Below, in pieces: positions 1 through 12,339 of a stretch of DNA of 64,000 nucleotides. Both the position numbers and the translations under genes were made by a program. The notes under the pieces are model-generated. The model saw only the letters and a program-made list of their open reading frames with translations. It did no database searches and had not been told where the DNA came from. The stretch comes from Cytospora piceicola. Its lineage: Eukaryota; Ascomycota; Sordariomycetes; Diaporthales; Cytosporaceae. The DNA lies in NCBI GenBank assembly GCA_023375675.1, contig JALQBC010000033.1, positions 372,001 through 436,000 on the forward strand. Direction: 5' to 3'. Position 1 is the stretch's first letter, and each line of letters begins with the position of its first letter.

Positions 1-429
1 CGGCACTCGTTTAAGTTTATATCGAAAGTAAACTATCTTATATATAAGTTCGTATATATATTTAAAAACACTTTAAATATTCGAGTACTTAAAGATAAAT
101 AAATATAAGTTCTTTTAATCGAAAGCTAGTAAAATTAAAAGATATTATAATAACTATACTATTTTAATAAAAAAGACTAGAAAATTATTAATAGTATAAT
201 AAACGGTTTTTATAAATAAGGTTATACCGAATAAGTTACTTAGTTTACTTTATTCGGCTTACTTGTTTTTATAATATAAAAGATAGTAAAAGGTAAATAT
301 AAGAGATATATAGTTATAAACCTTTATACTTTTAATAAGATAACTATTCTTAATATATATTTACTACCTTTTTAGTTAAACGTTTTTAAAAATATTTATA
401 GTAAGTCTTTTTTTACTATTATTAATATA

Positions 430-840
430 AGCTTATTCTTTTATTAGTTTTAAGTATACCTATTATATCGCGAATAGTTTACTTTAGTTAGTTACTATAG
501 TTAAAAACAACTAAAAGTTATATTTATAAAATTTTATAACTTACCGGCGTATATTTAATAATATATAAACTATATACTCCGGCTATTTAAATACTTTATT
601 ATAATGTTTATCGATAATATTATTATTTTCTTTAATATTATTAAAGAGTATATAAAGTATTTAAAATAGCTATTTATACTATTTATAAAACGTTATATAT
701 TTTTATTAGCTAAGAAATCTTTTATTAGATATTCTTTAATAGAATTACTCGGATTTAAAATTAATAAACTAAGTATATATAATACCTTAAACCGGGTAAA
801 AATTATTATTTAGTTATAGTTTTTTACTATATTATAATAA
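430..840 (+). pseudogene. E1 reverse transcriptase relic (Ty3/gypsy)
   Basis: A plus-strand frame reads as the palm region of a Ty3/gypsy RT. The catalytic block is FIDNIIIF at 607-630, corresponding to the family motif F/Y-I-D-D. The second Asp has become Asn through GAT to AAT, the change RIP makes in a TpG context. It is followed by a recognisable KKSFIR/ELLGFKI block typical of the RT thumb (LGYPS..LLG). Several in-frame TAA/TAG codons make it non-functional. The inverted E2 copy has the matching segment around 29,560-29,680. Confidence 0.75.
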
Positions 841-1849
841 CTCGAGAAGTTTATTAGCTTTACTAGTTATTTTCGCTATCTTATACTATAATATATTAAA
901 CGTATTGATTTATTATAGAGACAGAAGACTTAAATACTTATTAAAAAATAAAAAGATAAAAAGCTTTCGAAAAGTAACGCTTAAAAGAACTATATTCGTC
1001 GGACTTTCTTTAAGCTTACCTATAAAAAAGTATACTTTTTTAACGATTTTAAGTCTATTTTAATAAGTAAAAACGCCTTATTTTACTAAAACCTAGATAA
1101 GCTGTTATTTATTTAGTTAAATACTTTAAAAGAAGTTAGATTTTTAAGTATTGTTTTTTAGTTAAGTAAGAATTTTAAATAAAACCGAAAGTTATTTATA
1201 CCTTATACTTAAATCCGCTTATTATAGTATTTAAATAAAACTATTAATATAGCTAAATATAAATACTAACTAACCGAACTCGAGGTTACTTATTTAATAT
1301 AGCTAGTTTATAAACTTTATATAGTTATTAGTTTAAACTGTAAATAACTTATATATATTTTTATAAATTATATTACTATCGTCGGTATTATTAAATAAAC
1401 GTTTTTTAATATAATAAATAAAACTAAGATAAATATAAAGCTTATTTTTACGTTAAAGTATTTAAATTAATATAGTTTAAACGTTTATTATATTCCGAAA
1501 ATAACTAATATATTAACAGATATTATTTTTAAGCTACCGATAAGTTAGCCGTTTATAAAAGATAAGGGTATACTCGGTAAATTATAAGAAAATACCGTTT
1601 TATATAGTATATTTAAAATCTTTATTAATTAAACGTTTAAAAATTATATTATTATAAAATATTAAAAATATATTAATTAAACTAATATTATTTAATAACT
1701 ATAAAGTAATTAAATAAAAGTAAATATACTATTCGAGTTAAATATAAATAGACTTTTATATTTTATAAAGTTATTAAATAAATAATATTTTTATATCTTA
1801 ATAAAAGTAGCTATAGATTTTATTATTAAAGTTTATAATATTAAATATT

Positions 1850-2400
1850 ATTTCGGTAAAAATAAAGTTTAATATAACCTTACCGACCGGTTTATAATTA
1901 AAAATTATTATCGGAAAGTCTTTAAATATATTAAGAATTATCCGGTTTATATAGTAAATCGTAGTAAAAATTAATAGTTATTAAACGAAATATAGCTTAT
2001 TCTCTCGCCGTTAATCCTGTTTTATATTATTACTATAAACTTTATAATAGCTTTACTTAACGTTTTAGCTGCTAATACTTTATAAGTAATCTTTAAAATA
2101 TTTTTCTTTAATGTTTTTCTTTCGGTTATAAATAAATATAGTAAAATAACTATTATTATCTTTAATAATACTATATATATAGTTATAGATTAAGTATATA
2201 TATTATTATATATATTATATCTATATAATTAAAGTATTTTATAAAATATTATCTTTAATAAAAATTTTAAGTTTTTTTTAAACTTTTAATAAAACTTATA
2301 GTCCGGTTTAAATATTAAGCTAGTTTATTTAACTGTATAATACTTATAAACTAACGGCTAGTCTAAAAATAAAAATAAAATAGTAGAATTAGCTATTTAA
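1850..2400 (+). pseudogene. E1 integrase relic (zinc-binding region and core)
   Basis: Downstream of RT, plus-strand frames give a degraded H2C2-like region followed by a block reading SPLILFYIITINFIIALL and then VINKYSKIT at about 2,000-2,160. These align by eye to the integrase-core pattern with the first catalytic Asp (TIDFI.ALP) and VTDKFSKR of Tf2-like Ty3/gypsy integrases. The catalytic Asp reads as Asn, consistent with RIP. The order RT before integrase assigns the element to Ty3/gypsy rather than Ty1/copia. Confidence 0.65.
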
Positions 2401-3439
2401 ATATTCGTTATAATATATTTTAAAGTCGAATAAACCGATATTATCTTAATATTATAGTTTAACTTAAATAACGTTTATAATAAAGCTATAAAATACTCTA
2501 TTAACTAACTTTTATATAAATTTAATCTTATTAAAATAAACTAACTAAAAAAAGGTATTTTAGTATTAGCTTAAAATATATTTAAAATAAAATATAACTT
2601 ATAATCGCCGAAGCTTAAATAGCTATAAAACTATAATATAATAAGAAATATTATTAGTATAAGTTTACTTTAAGTAATTAAGCTTTTATTAAACTTTATT
2701 ATAGCTATATATTACTTAAAAATTTAGCTTAAAAGTATTTTTAATAATATATAAAACTGTTTTAAGTTATTTATAAAATAAGTAAACTAATATATAAGCT
2801 TAAAATAGCTTTATATATAAATATTTACTTAGTATTATTTATAATTTATTTATTTTTAAGTAAGCCGTTATAGTTTAACCTATATAAGTAAGATTTACTA
2901 GCTATAAAGCTTATAAAAGTAAATAATAATAAAGTATAAAAGTATAATAAAGCCTTTAAATATTATAAGTTATAATATATTATAGCTAAACGTAAACGAA
3001 AGTATAGTTATAAGTAACTATATATCAAATATCTTATAAAATAAACCGATTATTTTAGCTATTTTAATATATAAATACCGCGAAATACTTTAAATACCGA
3101 TAAAATAATTTAAGAATTCGAGATAAGATAAGAAAAGATAAAAAAGCTATATATTTAATTAGTAATAAAAAGAGAACCGCTTATAAAGTAACCGGAACCT
3201 AAAGAAATAATTATTTAAGTATTATAACCTCGGCTAAAAAAAAGACTATTTAGTAAATAACTAGTAAATCGGCTAATAATACTAACGTTAAAGTTGAAAA
3301 GTAATATTTAATATTTATAAAAAGTTACCGGATAATAAAGGTTAAATATATCTATATTAATACTAAGTAATAAATAATAATAAAAAAAACCTGTTTATTA
3401 ACTAATTATTAACTTAAACTTTTTTTTTTATATTATTTA

Positions 3440-4145
3440 TTACTTTTTTTTATTTTATTCTTTTCGTTAAAGCTTACTTTTAAAATACTATATCGTTAAC
3501 TTAACTATTATATAAAGTATTTTATTTAAAAACTTATTTTAAAATTACTATTTATTTACTATTTTATATAATTTAGAATTATTATATTAAACTTGCTTTA
3601 TATTTACTGTTAAGTATATATATTAAACTAAAGAAAAACCTATATAAAATATTAATAGCCGAATATTTTATAAATACTTTAAAATATTAGAGTTTTACTT
3701 AATATTATACCTTACTTTTTATAACCCCGGTTATTTATATTTATAAAAAAGTTATATAAAAGAATACTTAATAAAAGTTTATAAGGCTTTATATTAGGAT
3801 ATATTAAACCTCGACAGATATAAATAAAGGCTTTACTTATATAAAAGAGAATCGGCGGTATTTATTAAAACGTTTATTATTAACATCCGATTTAATACCT
3901 ACTTATATCGTTATATAGCCGAGTAAATATATTTTCGATAAAAAATAATCGATAAAGAATATATTAACTTTATCGACCGAAAAGTAAAGTTTAATATATA
4001 CGTATTACTTTTAAAGCTTTTAATATACCTGATTAGCTATAAGGTTATTTATTATAAAACTTAGTAATACTTTAATTAATATTTTATCCTTATATAGGTT
4101 AACTATAATAATATATTATACTATAAGTAAAAGTTTTATCTTAAT
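3440..4145 (+). pseudogene. E1 extra frame downstream of pol (ORF3), segment 1 of 3
   Basis: After the end of pol and a short pyrimidine-rich stretch, a new plus-strand frame runs to the G insertion, continues at 11,167-11,809, and after the E2 insertion at 34,598 to about 35,240. The E2 copy (minus strand, about 14,600 down to 12,600) is less interrupted: one frame holds for roughly 650 codons with scattered stops, almost all TAA/TAG. I recognise no domain. It is not RT, RNase H, integrase, gag zinc knuckle or chromodomain. An env-like or captured gene would fit the position, but nothing in the sequence proves either. Confidence 0.55.
4141..4145. other. Left target-site duplication of element G (TTAAT)
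   Basis: TTAAT lies immediately before the left LTR of G and is repeated at 11,162-11,166 immediately after the right LTR. A 5 bp duplication is normal for Ty3/gypsy integration. Confidence 0.9.
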
Positions 4146-4355
4146 TGTAACGGAACGGCGTAGGGCTAGAGGTTACCTAACCTGGCGCGCCTGCGTATAA
4201 ACTAAGTAACCTACTAGGCTTAGCTATACCTTAGTATTTAAACTTTCGATTAAAAGGGCTTAGCTATACTTAAGCCTTCTCTTTCTCTTTAGCTAAAATG
4301 CTTATATTATATTAGAATTATAGCTTTACTTTTATTATTTTAATATATCGTGATA
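4146..4355 (+). repeat. G left LTR (210 bp)
   Basis: Begins TGTAACGG and ends GTGATA. It aligns without gaps to 10,952-11,161. The differences I could see are all transitions (C/T or G/A) and go both ways, as expected if each LTR was mutated independently by RIP. Confidence 0.93.
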
Positions 4356-4499
4356 TTATTTTAGCTTACTTTAATTAACTATTTATAGCTTAAGAAGGCT
4401 TATAATACTAATAAAACCTTAGATAAGCTTTGTATATACTTTAATTACGATATAACGTAACGCGAACGTTATAATAGTACGAGACGACTAAAACAGACA

Positions 4500-6340
4500 G
4501 GCTAAGAAGGCTTAAAAGAAGGTTCGATTTAACTTCGACGAGTTTTTATCGACCTTACTACGAAAAGATAAAACCTTTAAGACCTCGCTATAACGACGTT
4601 TTAATATTACCCTTTTCTATTGTATTATTAACCTCGATAAGAAGATCGTTAGTACTATAACTTTTTAACATGAGATAAAGGAAAGCACTTTCGAAAACTA
4701 CGAAAGTATTTTAAAAACTAATTTTATATTTACTGACTTTCTGTGCGACTTATCGGAAGAGAAGTTCCGCGAATATAAGTACGTATTTTCTGTTAACGAT
4801 TTCGGAGATAACTTTATCGAAAAGGTTTATTAATTAGCCGCTTTATATAAAACTTAGGAAGAGGGTTTTAAATACGTTTTTAAGCTTTTAACTAAAGCAG
4901 GTAAGGCGACTTAGTTTTAAGTAAACGGCCCGATAAATTTAACTGTTTTTAAGAACTGATTTATAAAAAATCTCGACGCTTTTTTTTAAAAATATAAACT
5001 TCGATCTTTAAGTATAACGGCTTTAGTAACTTAGGTTAAAAACCTTTACTAAGTAGCTGTCGAGTTAAACTAAAACTTTAACGTGTTATATTAATAGGCT
5101 ATTAAGTTTAGAGTTGAGGCGGTTAACGTAATAAAAAGCTTATATAATATAACTAATATAGAGAAACTTACCTGAAACGACTTCGTTTTAAACGATACGA
5201 TACTCGGCGAGATCGGCTTACGCGATAAGCGTATCTGCGAGCTTTAAGTATAATTTAACGATAGTAACTAACTAGTTATTAACCTTATTTATTTAGCGTG
5301 TAACGTTTCTTTTCCGTTTAACCTCGACAGAAAATACTAATAAGATAGTACTCTTAGTTTTTTATATATTTAGTTTATAAAAGGTAGGATAAAGGTCTGC
5401 TGTATAGCGAAGGTTAACGATACTTTTAAGTTTTATAACGACTTTAAATAAGATAAGGTTTTTTATAAAGTATAGAAAATAAAGGTTTAGAACCGTTTAT
5501 ATAATAATACAGACTAATTCTTTACCGAATTTTCGAAGATTAATTATATTATAAACTGTATAGCCGGAACTTTTGTTAAGAATATTATACTATATTTCGA
5601 CTATTAGAACTTTAAACGCTTTTTTATTATCGAGTCCGTTTTCCGATACTTAAACTTATAATACGATAACTTTAACCGAAGAAGAAAAGCGTAGAATAAG
5701 TAAAATATATTAAATATAATATACTTTAAATCTTATAACGAGTTTATTATCTTATATTAGGCTTTTTAAAACGTTTTTATCCGTTTAACGGTTAAACTTT
5801 TTAAGCTTTAAATAATTTAAAAGGACGAGTTTTAACGTTGTTTAACGTTTATACTTTAAAACGCTTTAGCCGTTTAGTTTTTAAATAACTTTATAAAGTA
5901 TATAAAGCTTTTTTAACTTATTTAGTAAGTAAACTTTACTAATACTTAAGCTGCAGCTATAGCTAAAGTTAAGAGAGAGAAAGCGTGTACTACCGCTTAA
6001 CTTAAAGGTAATCGATTATTAACTAGTAATACTTAAAGCGGTATATTTACGTCGAGAAGACGAGGTAGAAGGTTTAAACAGCTTTACTATAACGTTATCG
6101 CTAACCCGTTAAGTAAAGAAGAATTTAAGAAGTTAGTTAAGGAAGGAAAGTACTTTATATATAAAAAGGAGGGTTATCGATCGTTTAAATATTTCGATAC
6201 CTTTAAGAATAATAACAGAAAGCTAGCTTAATAAAATAACCGTATTAATTACTTATATAGTAAACTGTTTCCTTAACAGTTACTATCTACTACTATATTA
6301 ACTAACGATAAGCTAAATACAGAAAGTAATAGTAACTTGG
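4500..6340 (+). pseudogene. G gag relic with CCHC zinc knuckle mutated to tyrosines
   Basis: One plus-strand frame stays largely open from about 4,500 to 6,340. Near its end is GKYFIYKKEGYRSFKY (codons 6,148-6,192). Its spacing is exactly that of a retroviral-type knuckle C-x2-C-x4-H-x4-C, with tyrosine at all four ligand positions (6,151-6,153; 6,160-6,162; 6,175-6,177; 6,190-6,192). TGC/TGT to TAC/TAT and CAT to TAT are precisely the RIP changes. It is preceded by PLSKEEFKKLVKEGK, the usual lead-in to this knuckle in fungal gag. Non-functional. Confidence 0.8.
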
Positions 6341-7849
6341 GAAACGAGTAACTTTAAGGTAAATTAACTCCCTTTTAAAAAATATATCGATATAAAATAA
6401 ATAATATACAGTATTTAAAGAAAAGTAGCTAAATAAGCTACTATTTAACTTATTTTAAAGATACTTAAAAGGTAATACCTTTACTATACTATATTTGATA
6501 GTTAATAATAGACTGTTTTTAACTATAAAAGCTTTAGTTAATACGAAAGCAGGCAGATATATATTTATAAGTTTAAAGTTTATATAACGAGTAAAAAAAT
6601 TATTTTAACTTTAACAGATTACAGAGTTTAACCTATAAATAGTTAAAGGATACGATAGTAAATCTATTTAATTATTAGATATAGCTTTAGTTACCGCTTT
6701 AAAAATATATAGTAGAATAGAACTAAGGCTTTTCTTTTTTATACTTAATATAAAATATAATATTATTTTTAGTAGAAAATAGTTCGAATATTATAATATT
6801 ATAATCGACTATATAAGTAAATACTTATATTATCTGGAAAAATAAATACCGAGTTATAATTTTACAGATATCTTTATAGATAACGATATATATTAAATAT
6901 GTAACTTAGAATAAGATAAAAAGGTTTGCTAATAAAAGCAGGCTATAGACTGCGATAATAAGCGTCGATAATAATAAAAGGAAGTAGAAGATAAGGACCT
7001 CCGGTACCGCGTAGTATAATAACTTATTAAATAATGTGTTAAAGAACTAAAAGACGTTATAACGGGCGACTTTTAACTTACGTTAAAGACTAAAATATTA
7101 GTAAAAGCAGTCTTTATTTAACTACTGATATCTAAGACACGATATCCGTTTATATTATATTTACTAGTTTATACTTCCGTTTCTATATAGTCTTGTTTAT
7201 TACGAGACGAAGGCTTAAAGACTATAAACCGGGAGTTATATAATCTTAACCTATATAGGTTTAAACTAACCTCTTTATCTTTATTTTTACGTTGTTAAAA
7301 AAACCCTCCGGGAACGTAGTACGATATACGTAGTATATATACCTTAAAAAAAGATAGAATTAAATAGTATAAATACTAGATCGACGTATACGTAGTAAAT
7401 ATACTGTTTTTTACTAAAACTGCTAGTTAATTAAAAGATCTAATTAGTTTTATAAACCTATACGAAATCGAGAAATTAATTGTAAATAAGCGAAAGGAAT
7501 AATATAAAGAGATATTACTATATAATAAAAAGGAACTCTGCTAAAAAGCGCTAAAGATAGTACTGTTTAAGTATTACTATTTACTTAATAGTTAAAATAA
7601 ATATAAGTTTAATACGTTAGCTTTTTACCGATATATTAATTATTATATTTATTTAAAAGAAGGTATAAGACCCGAAGACTTTAAATACTCTTTATTATAT
7701 AAAATGTCGGTAGAAGAGCTTAAGGTATATCGAAAATATATTATTAAAAGCCTTTAAAAGGGTTTTATTGAAAGTAATACGGCTTTATAAGTATTATTAA
7801 TACTCTTCTTTTATAAAGCCGACAGAAGACTACGATTTTATGTTAACTA

Positions 7850-8870
7850 TTAAAAATTAAACGCTATTACTAAACGAGATTAATACCTACTATTTTTAAT
7901 CGAAAAAATATTAGTTTGGATTTTAAAGGCGAAAATCTTTATTAAAATCGATATTAAATAAGCCTTTTATAAGATTAAAATAGCTCGACCGGAAAATAAA
8001 AAGCTAACAACCTTCCGGGTATATTATAATTTATATAAATATAAAGTAATACTATTTAGTTTAACTAACAGACTAGTTATATTTTAAAGATTTATTAATA
8101 ACTAGCTTCGGGAATATTTTAATAAATATATTTATACGTATATCGATGATATTTTAATTTATTTTAATTTGTTAAAAGAATATCGTAAATATATATAATA
8201 AGTACTTAAAAAGCTTTATATAGCTAAACTTTACGCCGATCTTAAGAAGTACGAGTTTTATATAATAAAAACTAAATACTTTAAGTTTATTATTAGTACT
8301 AATAGTATAGCTATAAACTTTAAGAAGATTTTAGTAGTCCGGGATTAAGAAGTATTAACTACTGTTAAAGAGGTATAATCTTTTTTAAAATTCTGTAACT
8401 TTTATCGGAAATTCGTCTTTAAATATAGTTAGCTAATAAAGCCGTTAACAGTATTAATATATAAGGACGCTGTTTAGACTTAAGGTAAAGCGGAGAAAGA
8501 CGCTTTTTAGTTATTAAAAGACGTACTAATCTACGTATCTTTACTATAATACTATTATCTTAATAGAGAAATAAAGATAGAAACGGACGTATCCGATAGT
8601 ATATTTGCCGACGTTTTATTTTAAATTACCGAGGATAGTATTTAGTATTCTGTTACGTTTTACTTCGAGACGTTATACAGGCTTATACTAAACTACCTTA
8701 TCTATAATAGAGAATTAATAGTCGTAGTCTGGGCTTTAGAAGTATAGCGTATAGAGCTTATCGGATAGTAAAAACCTTAGCTATTTACTATTATTATAGA
8801 CTATAAAGCTTTAAAGTACTTTATAACTAAACGTTTACTAAATTAACGTTAAGCTAATTAAGCTGTAACT
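7850..8870 (+). pseudogene. G reverse transcriptase and RNase H relic
   Basis: Plus-strand frame with ITKRD.YLLFLIEKIL at about 7,880, then KIDIK.AFYKIKI, and the catalytic YIDDILIYF motif at 8,139-8,165 (both aspartates preserved), followed by RNase H starting at EIETDVSDSIFADVLF (about 8,575), where the expected form is ETDASD..GGVLSQ. The RNase H part ends with NRELIVVVWALEV, the conserved YDKELLAIV-type block. Stops occur at expected Gln/Trp positions. The arrangement and motifs are typical of Ty3/gypsy pol. Confidence 0.88.
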
Positions 8871-9249
8871 CTTTCTTAGTATTACTATATAATTACTTAC
8901 CGACTAAGCTTTAATAATATAATTACCGACTTTTTTTCGTATAAAGCGGCTAAGCTAAAAACCTTTAAGGTAAGATAGGAAGTCGAGCGAGAAATAGCTA
9001 TTTTTCGATATATAGACTGTAATCTTATAAACGTAGCTGTTTTTATAGCTAAGCTGTTTATTACTAATTCCTTCGAAGTACGTAACTTATATATATTAAA
9101 AAAGTATAATAAAGTACCGCCTCTGTCGGGAGTACTACTAGCTAAAGCTATATTAGAAGTAAATCGACTAAATATAAATTTAAAGATATACCGCTAAAAG
9201 GCCCGGGATAACGCCCTTTATTAGTTATTCTTACGAGACTATATACTAT

Positions 9250-10000
9250 ATAAGAGTAGGCTAGTCGTTTCGGCCGAGAATAACCTTTGTATTAAAGTTA
9301 TTAAAGAGGTATATAGCCGTATTATTACAGCTTACTTAAGTTATAATAAAACCCGCCAATTAGTTATTATTAAATATTAGTAACTAAAAATAGCTAAGGA
9401 TATCGACGTATATATCGGTAACTGTTTATATCGCTCGGTAAAAGTATTTTACGATAAAACCCCTGGCTTATTTCGCCTACTTCCCGTACCGTTACAGAAA
9501 TAATATTATATCGTTATAGACTTTAAGTATATACTAATAAGTAAGTCTAGATATAATAATATATTTAATATTATCGATAAGCTAATAAAAGAGATATAGT
9601 CTATTATATATTACCGTATAGTTACCGCTAAAAACACTGTATAGATATACTACTATAGTCTTTTCCGAATATATAGTTTACCTTAAACTATTAGCTCGGA
9701 TAAAGGTCTTTAGTTTATTATAGATTTTACGAATAAGATATCGAAAATTTTAAGATTTATCTAGAAATTATCTATAGCCGGATACTCTTAGTTTATAGGA
9801 TAAGTCGAAAACTACTATAAGTAGTTAGACTAGCGTTAACAGATATATACTAACTATTATTAATAAAACTAGCTTAAAGCCTTACTTACGATAAACGCGG
9901 CTTAAGCTAATACCTTATATAATATATTAGAAGGTATAACACTATTCGAAGTTACCTATAGCTACCTAATACCTTTATAATTTAATTAAAAGGCTTATAT
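9250..10000 (+). pseudogene. G integrase relic
   Basis: Downstream of RNase H the same strand encodes LPVPLQ followed by IVIDFKYIL and NIIDKLIKE (about 9,480-9,600), the first catalytic Asp region of Ty3/gypsy integrase (MDFVTGLP..VVVDRLTK). ISSDKGLQF at about 9,690-9,720 is the second catalytic Asp block (SDRGPQF). The DDE core is therefore recognisable although interrupted by stops. Confidence 0.85.
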
Positions 10001-10429
10001 ATCGGATATAAAAGGCCTTACGGCCCGAAAAAGGCTAGCCTGTATTAATGTTTAATAAATAGCAGACACTTTAAAAAGCTATATTAAAACAGCTCGGGCT
10101 ACGTTAAAGCGTATATAAAACTGTATAGCGATATAGGCGAATAAACACCGCTATAAGTTTAACTTTAATATTAAAGATAAAGTATTTATTATTAAAAAGC
10201 TGTAATTATTAAACCGTTTTAACGAAAAGCTCGATATACTACTTACTCGGCAGGCGTACTATATCCGTGCTATAAAGGGTTACTTATATAAGTTAAAGGT
10301 TCTTAATTTATAACGGATATCGAATATATTCTATACTAACCGCTTCCGTTTTTACCTTAATAACCTGTTATTAGGCTAAAAATATAAGCGGCTGTTAACG
10401 GATAAGGTAAACGGTATTAATAAATAGAA

Positions 10430-10600
10430 AGTAAATAAAGTTTTATCTTTATAGGTATAATATAACAAGCTATAGTACTAGGTTTAATAGTGTAGTTAAG
10501 ATTTTAACTTAAAATACTATAACGCAGTTAATTTTAAGAATATACCTGTAAAATTAAAGGAATTCTATAATTAATACCCCGAGTATAAGAGCCCTTTAAA
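10430..10600 (+). pseudogene. G chromodomain-like C-terminus of pol
   Basis: The last pol segment reads VNFKNIPVKLKEFYN and YPEYKSPLKR (about 10,530-10,605). It resembles the C-terminal helix of chromodomains in fungal chromovirus integrases (W.P..NL.N.PE.L..F...P..P), preceded by a degraded V.VK.-type beta region. Chromodomains direct integration to particular chromatin, which fits nesting inside old repeats. Confidence 0.65.
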
Positions 10601-10951
10601 ACGACTAAATAACTAAGATATAGCCTACAGATCAGGTGTTATTAATAGTAACTATATCGACGATAATACGCTATTATAAGTACGGAAGGGAGTACGTAAA
10701 ATAACGAGGAAAACGATATTACTAAAAGTAGTAATACGTAAGAGCATACGACTAGTAAAATAAATAGCTATATAAAGCTACTTAGCGATTAGTTAGCACG
10801 ACTATAGAAATACCTCGTCGTTAAGGATTATAGGCCTTTAGCGTAGTAGTGTATCCCGAGAGTACTCTACCTTTACTTAGAAAACAGTTATACTTTAAAG
10901 GCTAGTAGTTTAAACTCGCTCGCCGCTTATTTTTTTTTACGGGGGAGGTAA

Positions 10952-11161
10952 TGTAACGGAACGGCGTAAGGCTAGGGGTCACCTGACCTAGCGCGCCTAC
11001 GTATAGACTAAATGACCTACTAAGCTTAGCCGTACCTTAGTATTTAGACCTTCGATTGAAAGGGCTTAGCTATACTTAAGCCTTCCCTTTCTCTTTAGCT
11101 AAAATGCTTATATCACATCAGAATTGCAGCTTTGCCTTTATTATTTTAATGTATCGTGACA
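10952..11161 (+). repeat. G right LTR (210 bp), less RIP-mutated at its 3' end
   Basis: Starts TGTAACGG and ends GTGACA. Its last 50 bp keep CACATCAG, TTGCAG and TTTGCC, where the left LTR has TA instead of CA or TG. This end therefore escaped most RIP. It is preceded by a polypurine tract and followed by the TTAAT duplication. Confidence 0.93.
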
Positions 11162-11814
11162 TTAATATATAAAATAGCTATATAAGTTAAACGACAGATT
11201 TACTTATAAATAAATATAAAGAAATTAACTTAATATATTTATTAGATTCTTTTATAATATCGGCTTAAAAAAGTTTAAACTTATTTACTTATAGTCTTTT
11301 TATACCTTTATTTACTTTATTTTATAAGCGTAATAAATATATTTATTATAATAAAAAGAGCTAATTCGTTTAAAACGTAAGTAACTTTATTATTAATAAA
11401 ATAAACTTAGTTATAATATAATATACTACTATAAGCTTATAGTTTTTAAATACCGAGTTTATAAATACCGGTTTTATTACTATAAAAGAATAGTAAGAGA
11501 TAGAGAAGAAATACTATACTTTTATATCCGATATTATTATTTATATTAAGCTTATTATAAATGTTTTTAAAAAGCTTAAAACGTAACTAACTTCCGGATA
11601 TTTATTATAGAACTTATAGTTATTAGGCTAAAAAGGCTTATTTATTACTTTTATTTCTATAAAAGATAATATTAAAGAAAAACTAGTATATAGCTTCTAG
11701 TTTAACCTTATTAAAAGCTTTTTTATAAGTAGAAAGCGTTATATTATTAATAATAGTTCGCTTATTATAATCTATAAGTCGGATAAGTTTAAAGTAGATT
11801 TACTTTTTATAAAA
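11162..11814 (+). mobile_element. Element E1, second segment (ORF3 part)
   Basis: Resumes E1 after G; 11,162-11,166 is the TTAAT duplication. The segment is the reverse complement of E2 positions about 13,900-13,250 and carries the middle part of the unrecognised ORF3 frame. It ends at the TAAAA (11,810-11,814) duplicated by the E2 insertion. Confidence 0.85.
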
Positions 11815-12052
11815 TAATAGTAACGGTACGGTATAGTAGTATATAATAAAGATAGATTCTCTCTTTTTCTCTTTATATAACCGAGTACTTTTATAAACTA
11901 TATATAGACTTACGAACCTATTATAAACTTACCTTAAGTTTATTATATAATTACTATACGTTTAACCGTCCGAATTACCGGTAAATATATAGTAAATTCG
12001 TAAGTATGTTTATAGGTAGGTTCGTTATAAACCTACTAGTAAGTATATAATA
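11815..12052 (-). repeat. E2 LTR at left end (3' LTR of E2, 238 bp)
   Basis: Starts TAATAGTAACGG on the plus strand and ends GTATATAATA. It is a direct repeat of 34,355-34,592 and an inverted repeat of 35,695-35,932. The E1 copy still has TGATAG at this terminus, so the TA start here is a RIP product of TG. Confidence 0.92.
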
Positions 12053-12339
12053 ATTACCTTTAGAAGAAAAAATCCTTATCTATAAGGATATAGGTATTAT
12101 AGTCGTAATTAAATTAATAGTAAGTTTATAATATAAAAGTAGTTATACTTATAAAATAAAGAGAAGAACCGTTACTAATCTATAAAAAAGGTATTATATT
12201 TAGGTAATAACGGTATTTAAATTATAATATAACGAAAAAACTAGTAAAAGCCTAAGTAGATTATAGTAATATATATAGTAAAAAAAATAAAAGCTTATAA
12301 AAATATAAGGTATAGTTAGGAAAAGAGTACGGTTAACTA

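Larger units (their letters stand above)
1..4145 (+). mobile_element. Element E1 (Ty3/gypsy), first segment, left end outside window
   Basis: RIP-mutated Ty3/gypsy element read on the plus strand. It contains RT (about 430-840), the integrase zinc-binding region (about 1,850-1,960), the integrase core (about 2,000-2,400), the end of pol (to about 3,350) and the start of a further frame (from about 3,440). It is cut at 4,145 by insertion of element G and resumes at 11,162 after the TTAAT duplication. The same sequence occurs in inverted orientation in E2 (30,214 down to 27,230, then 15,055 down to 12,053), with differences that are mostly transitions. The 5' LTR, gag and protease lie left of the window. 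Confidence 0.85.
4146..11161 (+). mobile_element. Element G: full-length Ty3/gypsy chromovirus, 7,016 bp
   Basis: A complete but RIP-inactivated LTR retrotransposon read on the plus strand. It has two 210 bp LTRs starting TGTAACGG and ending GTGACA (GTGATA on the left), a polypurine tract GGGGGAGG at 10,941-10,948 just before the right LTR, and TTAAT target duplications. The internal order is gag with zinc knuckle (about 4,500-6,340), protease region, RT (about 7,850-8,420), RNase H (about 8,560-8,870), integrase (about 9,250-10,000) and a C-terminal chromodomain-like block (about 10,430-10,600). The chromodomain places it among Ty3/gypsy chromoviruses. It is inserted in E1. Confidence 0.93.
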
